From: Streptomyces sp. HD
GTDB lineage: Bacteria; Actinomycetota; Actinomycetes; Streptomycetales; Streptomycetaceae
Reading direction: 5' to 3'
Assembly: GCF_028369295.1 (NCBI RefSeq)
Contig: NZ_JAQMYP010000005.1
Coordinates: 1 to 64,000, forward strand
Length of the DNA: 64,000 nucleotides
The notes under the pieces were generated by a model, which made no database searches, was not told where the DNA came from, and saw nothing but the letters and a program-made list of their open reading frames with translations. Position numbers and translations under genes: made by a program. Below, in pieces: positions 61,595-64,000 of this stretch. Within the stretch, counting starts at the first letter, position 1; the number at the start of each line of letters is the position of its first letter.

Positions 61595-62711
61595 CATCCC
61601 TCTCGGCGTCCTCGACCTCGTCCCGATCGCCTCCGGGTCGACGGCCGCCGATGCCCTGCGCAACTCCATCGACCTGGCCCAGCAGACCGAGAGCTTCGGT
61701 TACGCCCGCTACTGGTTCGCCGAGCACCACCTGAACCCGGGCGTCGCGGGTACGTCCCCGGCGGTCGTCCTCGCCCTCACGGCCGCCGCGACCTCCACGA
61801 TCCGGCTCGGCTCCGGCGCCGTACAGCTCGGCCACCGCACCGCGCTGTCCACGGTGGAGGAGTTCGGCCTGATCGACGCGCTGCACCCCGGCCGCTTCGA
61901 CCTGGGCCTGGGCCGCTCGGGCGGCCGCCCGCCGGGGGAGAAGGCGACCGCGCCGACAACCCTCCCGGTCATCGACGGCCGTGCCCCGAACGGCCTGCTC
62001 ATCCCACCCCGCTTCTCCTTCGAACGCCTCCTGGGCTCACCCCGTGTCGCCCTCCAGCGCCGACTCCTCCTCCTGCCGAACGCCGAATCGCAGGACTACG
62101 CCGAACAGATCGACGACATCCTCGCCCTGCTGGCCGGCACCTACCGCTCCCCGGAGGGCGCCGAGGCACACGTCGTACCGGGGGAAGGCGCAGACGTGGA
62201 GCTGTGGATCCTGGGCAGCAGCGGCGGCCAGAGCGCAGAGGTCGCGGGCGCCCGGGGACTGCGCTTCGCCGCGAACTACCACGTCAGTCCCGCCACGGTC
62301 CTGGAAGCGGTGGAGGGTTACCGCTCCTTCTTCCGGCCCTCCGAGGTCCTCGACAAGCCGTACGTCAGCGTCTCCGCCGACGTCGTCGTCGCCGAGGACG
62401 ACACCACCGCCCGCGAACTCGCCACCGGCTACGGCCTGTGGGTCCGCAGCATCCGCACGGCCGAGGGTGCCATCGAGTTCCCGACACCGGAGGAGGCGCG
62501 CGCCCGCGCATGGAGCGACGAAGACCGAGAACTGGTGCAGGACCGCGTCGACACACAGTTCGTGGGATCGCCGAGCCGAGTCGCGGATCAGCTGGAACAG
62601 CTCCAGGAGGCCACGGGTGCCGACGAGTTGCTGATCACCACCATCACCCACGACCACGCGGACCGGGTGCGGTCGTACGAGCTCCTGGCGGAGGAGTGGC
62701 AACGCAGGTGA
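61587..62711 (+). CDS. MsnO8-type LLM monooxygenase
   Basis: A 374-residue luciferase-like protein: PLGVLDLVPIASGSTAADALRNSIDLAQQTESFGYARYWFAEHHLNPGVAGTSPAVVLALTAAATSTIRLGSGAVQLGHRTALSTVEEFGLIDALHPGRFDLGLGRSGG. This N-terminus is that of MsnO8/YtmO-like LLM proteins; YtmO is part of the Bacillus ytmI S-alkylcysteine operon. Last gene of the operon, followed by a hairpin. Confidence 0.82.
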   Translation: MSDIPLGVLDLVPIASGSTAADALRNSIDLAQQTESFGYARYWFAEHHLNPGVAGTSPAVVLALTAAATSTIRLGSGAVQLGHRTALSTVEEFGLIDALHPGRFDLGLGRSGGRPPGEKATAPTTLPVIDGRAPNGLLIPPRFSFERLLGSPRVALQRRLLLLPNAESQDYAEQIDDILALLAGTYRSPEGAEAHVVPGEGADVELWILGSSGGQSAEVAGARGLRFAANYHVSPATVLEAVEGYRSFFRPSEVLDKPYVSVSADVVVAEDDTTARELATGYGLWVRSIRTAEGAIEFPTPEEARARAWSDEDRELVQDRVDTQFVGSPSRVADQLEQLQEATGADELLITTITHDHADRVRSYELLAEEWQRR

Positions 62712-62738
62712 CGGGCCCGGCTCTTCATGGACGACGGC

Positions 62739-62786
62739 GTGGCCGGAGAACGTCACCCTCCCCCGAAGGTGGCGTTCCCCGGCCAC
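62739..62786. terminator. long imperfect hairpin between convergent genes
   Basis: GTGGCCGG-A-GAACG-T-CACC pairs with GGTGG-CGTTC-C-CCGGCCAC with one mismatch and one G-U pair, around a 10-base loop. It is placed between convergent genes, so it is probably bidirectional. Confidence 0.85.
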
Positions 62787-62844
62787 ATCCCCCGGCGCCG
62801 GACTGTGGACTGTCGTGCCCGTGCGCTGCACTGGGGCCGTGCCG

Positions 62845-63930
62845 TCACCAACACATGACGGCTGTCTCCCCCGAGCCCCAGTTGGCATAGAGCCGTACCC
62901 GGACGAAATAGCGGCGGCCCTTGACCAGGCGGGCCTTGACGGTGGCGTTGTGCGGAGTGCCGCCGTCGTCCTGTGCGGTGAGGTAGCGGGGCTCGCCGTC
63001 CCGCTCCTCGAAGACCACGACGACCGTGTCGCTGTCGCCGAAGGTGCCCAGCGTGTACTCGCGGGTCTCCGGCGGCTCGATGACGAAGTCGGCCTGTTCG
63101 GCCGGGCCGAGCCGCAGCGGCACCGAACGGAAGGGCACCAGGTCGCGCGGCCCCGGCGTCTCGGCCGGCGGGTACCAGCGGCAGACGAACTCCTTGTCGG
63201 CCTTGGAGAGCACACCCGGCGGGTTCAGGCCACCGCGGCACTGCTCCGGCTCCAGGATCAGCCCGGCCGAGAAGGGGTACTCCATGATCGAGTGCGGGTC
63301 CCAGACGGAGCCGTTGACCTCGTTGGGGTCGAGCTTGCGCAGGATGTTGAAGAACGTCGTGTCCCGGCTCCAGTAGTTCGGCGGGCCCCCCAGATCCGTG
63401 TACACGGCCTCGTCGTCCCAGTGGATGCCGGCGAACGGACTCTGGTGCTCGTGCAGCATGCCGAGCGCATGCCCGACCTCGTGCAGGGCCGTCCCGCGCT
63501 CCCCGGGCACCGTCAGGTCCCAGCCGAAGTTCATGGTCCGTTCGTTGAGGCCGACCTGGAGCGCGTCCTTGCCCACCGTCGACCAGGAGCCGTCACCGAG
63601 CTGGAACCCGATGCGCAGTTCGGCCTCCGACCGGTCGCCCACCTCCACGAACGACAGCCCGATACCGAGGTCCTGCCACTCCTGGAAGCACTCCCGCACG
63701 ACGTCCCGCTGCTCCTTGCTGCCGACCCACGACACCTGCCGGTTCTGCCCGGTCTCCGGGTCGGGGATCGCCGATCCGTCGGAGTCCCGGTCGAAGAAGT
63801 GGTAATGCAGCACCGTGCCGTTGACCCACATACGGTGTCCGCTGATGAGCGCACTGAGCCGCTCGGCGGCCAGCCCCGGTGCGAAGGCGGGGGCCGACGC
63901 CTGCGCGAGGGAGCAGTAGCGTGCGGTCAT
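62845..63930 (-). CDS. astacin/M12A-like zinc metallopeptidase
   Basis: A 361-residue metzincin: zinc motif HEVGHALGMLHEH (astacin form HExxHxxGxxHE) and Met-turn SIMEYPFSAG, preceded by MWVNGTVLHYHFFDRD and VRECFQEWQDLGIGLSFVEVGDRSEAELRIGF, the typical M12 pro-to-catalytic start. A C-terminal beta domain (about 85 residues) follows. ATG 63930 is chosen; the longer frame adds no conserved residues. No signal peptide is visible, unusual for astacins. It is the second metzincin-like protein without one in this window. Confidence 0.82.
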   Translation of the reverse strand: MTARYCSLAQASAPAFAPGLAAERLSALISGHRMWVNGTVLHYHFFDRDSDGSAIPDPETGQNRQVSWVGSKEQRDVVRECFQEWQDLGIGLSFVEVGDRSEAELRIGFQLGDGSWSTVGKDALQVGLNERTMNFGWDLTVPGERGTALHEVGHALGMLHEHQSPFAGIHWDDEAVYTDLGGPPNYWSRDTTFFNILRKLDPNEVNGSVWDPHSIMEYPFSAGLILEPEQCRGGLNPPGVLSKADKEFVCRWYPPAETPGPRDLVPFRSVPLRLGPAEQADFVIEPPETREYTLGTFGDSDTVVVVFEERDGEPRYLTAQDDGGTPHNATVKARLVKGRRYFVRVRLYANWGSGETAVMCW

Positions 63931-64000
63931 GCGAACAGGGTGCCGTCGCCCCGCCACGGGCGCCTGAGTCGAGGGCTACTCAAGTACCTGTGTATCAAGT

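Overview
The window is actinomycete DNA, almost certainly Streptomyces. It has very high GC with strong third-position bias, GTG starts, many stop/start overlaps (ATGA, GTGA), several apparently leaderless genes, and Streptomyces-type families such as an RsbW-like ATPase, a GylR-like IclR regulator with glycerol kinase, and a common Streptomyces intergenic repeat. The left edge (1-55) is a G/C homopolymer that looks like a contig end.

Left part (0.4-13.9 kb): a possible integrated-element end (excisionase-like HTH gene at 543-716; the 3' half of a tRNA-Pro with its terminator at 5111-5200), a metzincin-like protease with seven C-terminal repeats, two DUF4386-type membrane proteins, two small His-rich membrane proteins, a cysteine-synthase-like enzyme coupled to an MFS exporter, a PfkB kinase, a glyoxalase-fold protein, an RsbW-like ATPase, and an IclR/glycerol kinase pair.

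Sulfur-scavenging region (13.9-35.7 kb and 52.3-62.7 kb): an IPNS-type oxygenase, SsuABC sulfonate uptake, a polar-amino-acid-type ABC transporter with GNAT, luciferase-like (LLM) monooxygenase and sulfite oxidase, then a LysR regulator divergent from sfnG, DszC-like, ssuE, sfnB and ssuD. After another DszC-like gene with an Rrf2 regulator and the amine island, the theme resumes with a glutathione-transferase-like gene, a second amino-acid-type ABC transporter with GNAT, and four LLM monooxygenases. Seven transcription units carry, upstream or internally, a tiny ORF for a 25-52 residue peptide with the core RRH(I/V)D-(L/F/Y)-x-R-x-x-S-(A/S)-x-C. One of them sits behind a SAM-IV-type riboswitch. 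These peptides look like sulfur-responsive leader peptides. The ABC + GNAT + LLM combination occurs twice and resembles the Bacillus S-alkyl-cysteine salvage operons (ytm and yxe).

Amine/aromatic island (36.6-52.2 kb), inserted inside the sulfur region: a glutamine-synthetase-like ligase with a P450, a [3Fe-4S]-type ferredoxin, ferredoxin reductase and acetoacetate-decarboxylase-like protein, three homoprotocatechuate meta-cleavage enzymes, TetR and MarR regulators, an APC permease, a PuuC-like aldehyde dehydrogenase and a PuuD-like gamma-glutamyl hydrolase. Four promoters in this island carry the same roughly 18-bp site (TCGTTTG...AACG) over or next to the -10 box, one of them in front of the MarR gene. 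They therefore probably form one MarR-controlled regulon that links gamma-glutamyl amine breakdown to homoprotocatechuate ring cleavage.

The right edge carries an astacin-type metallopeptidase convergent to the last LLM operon.
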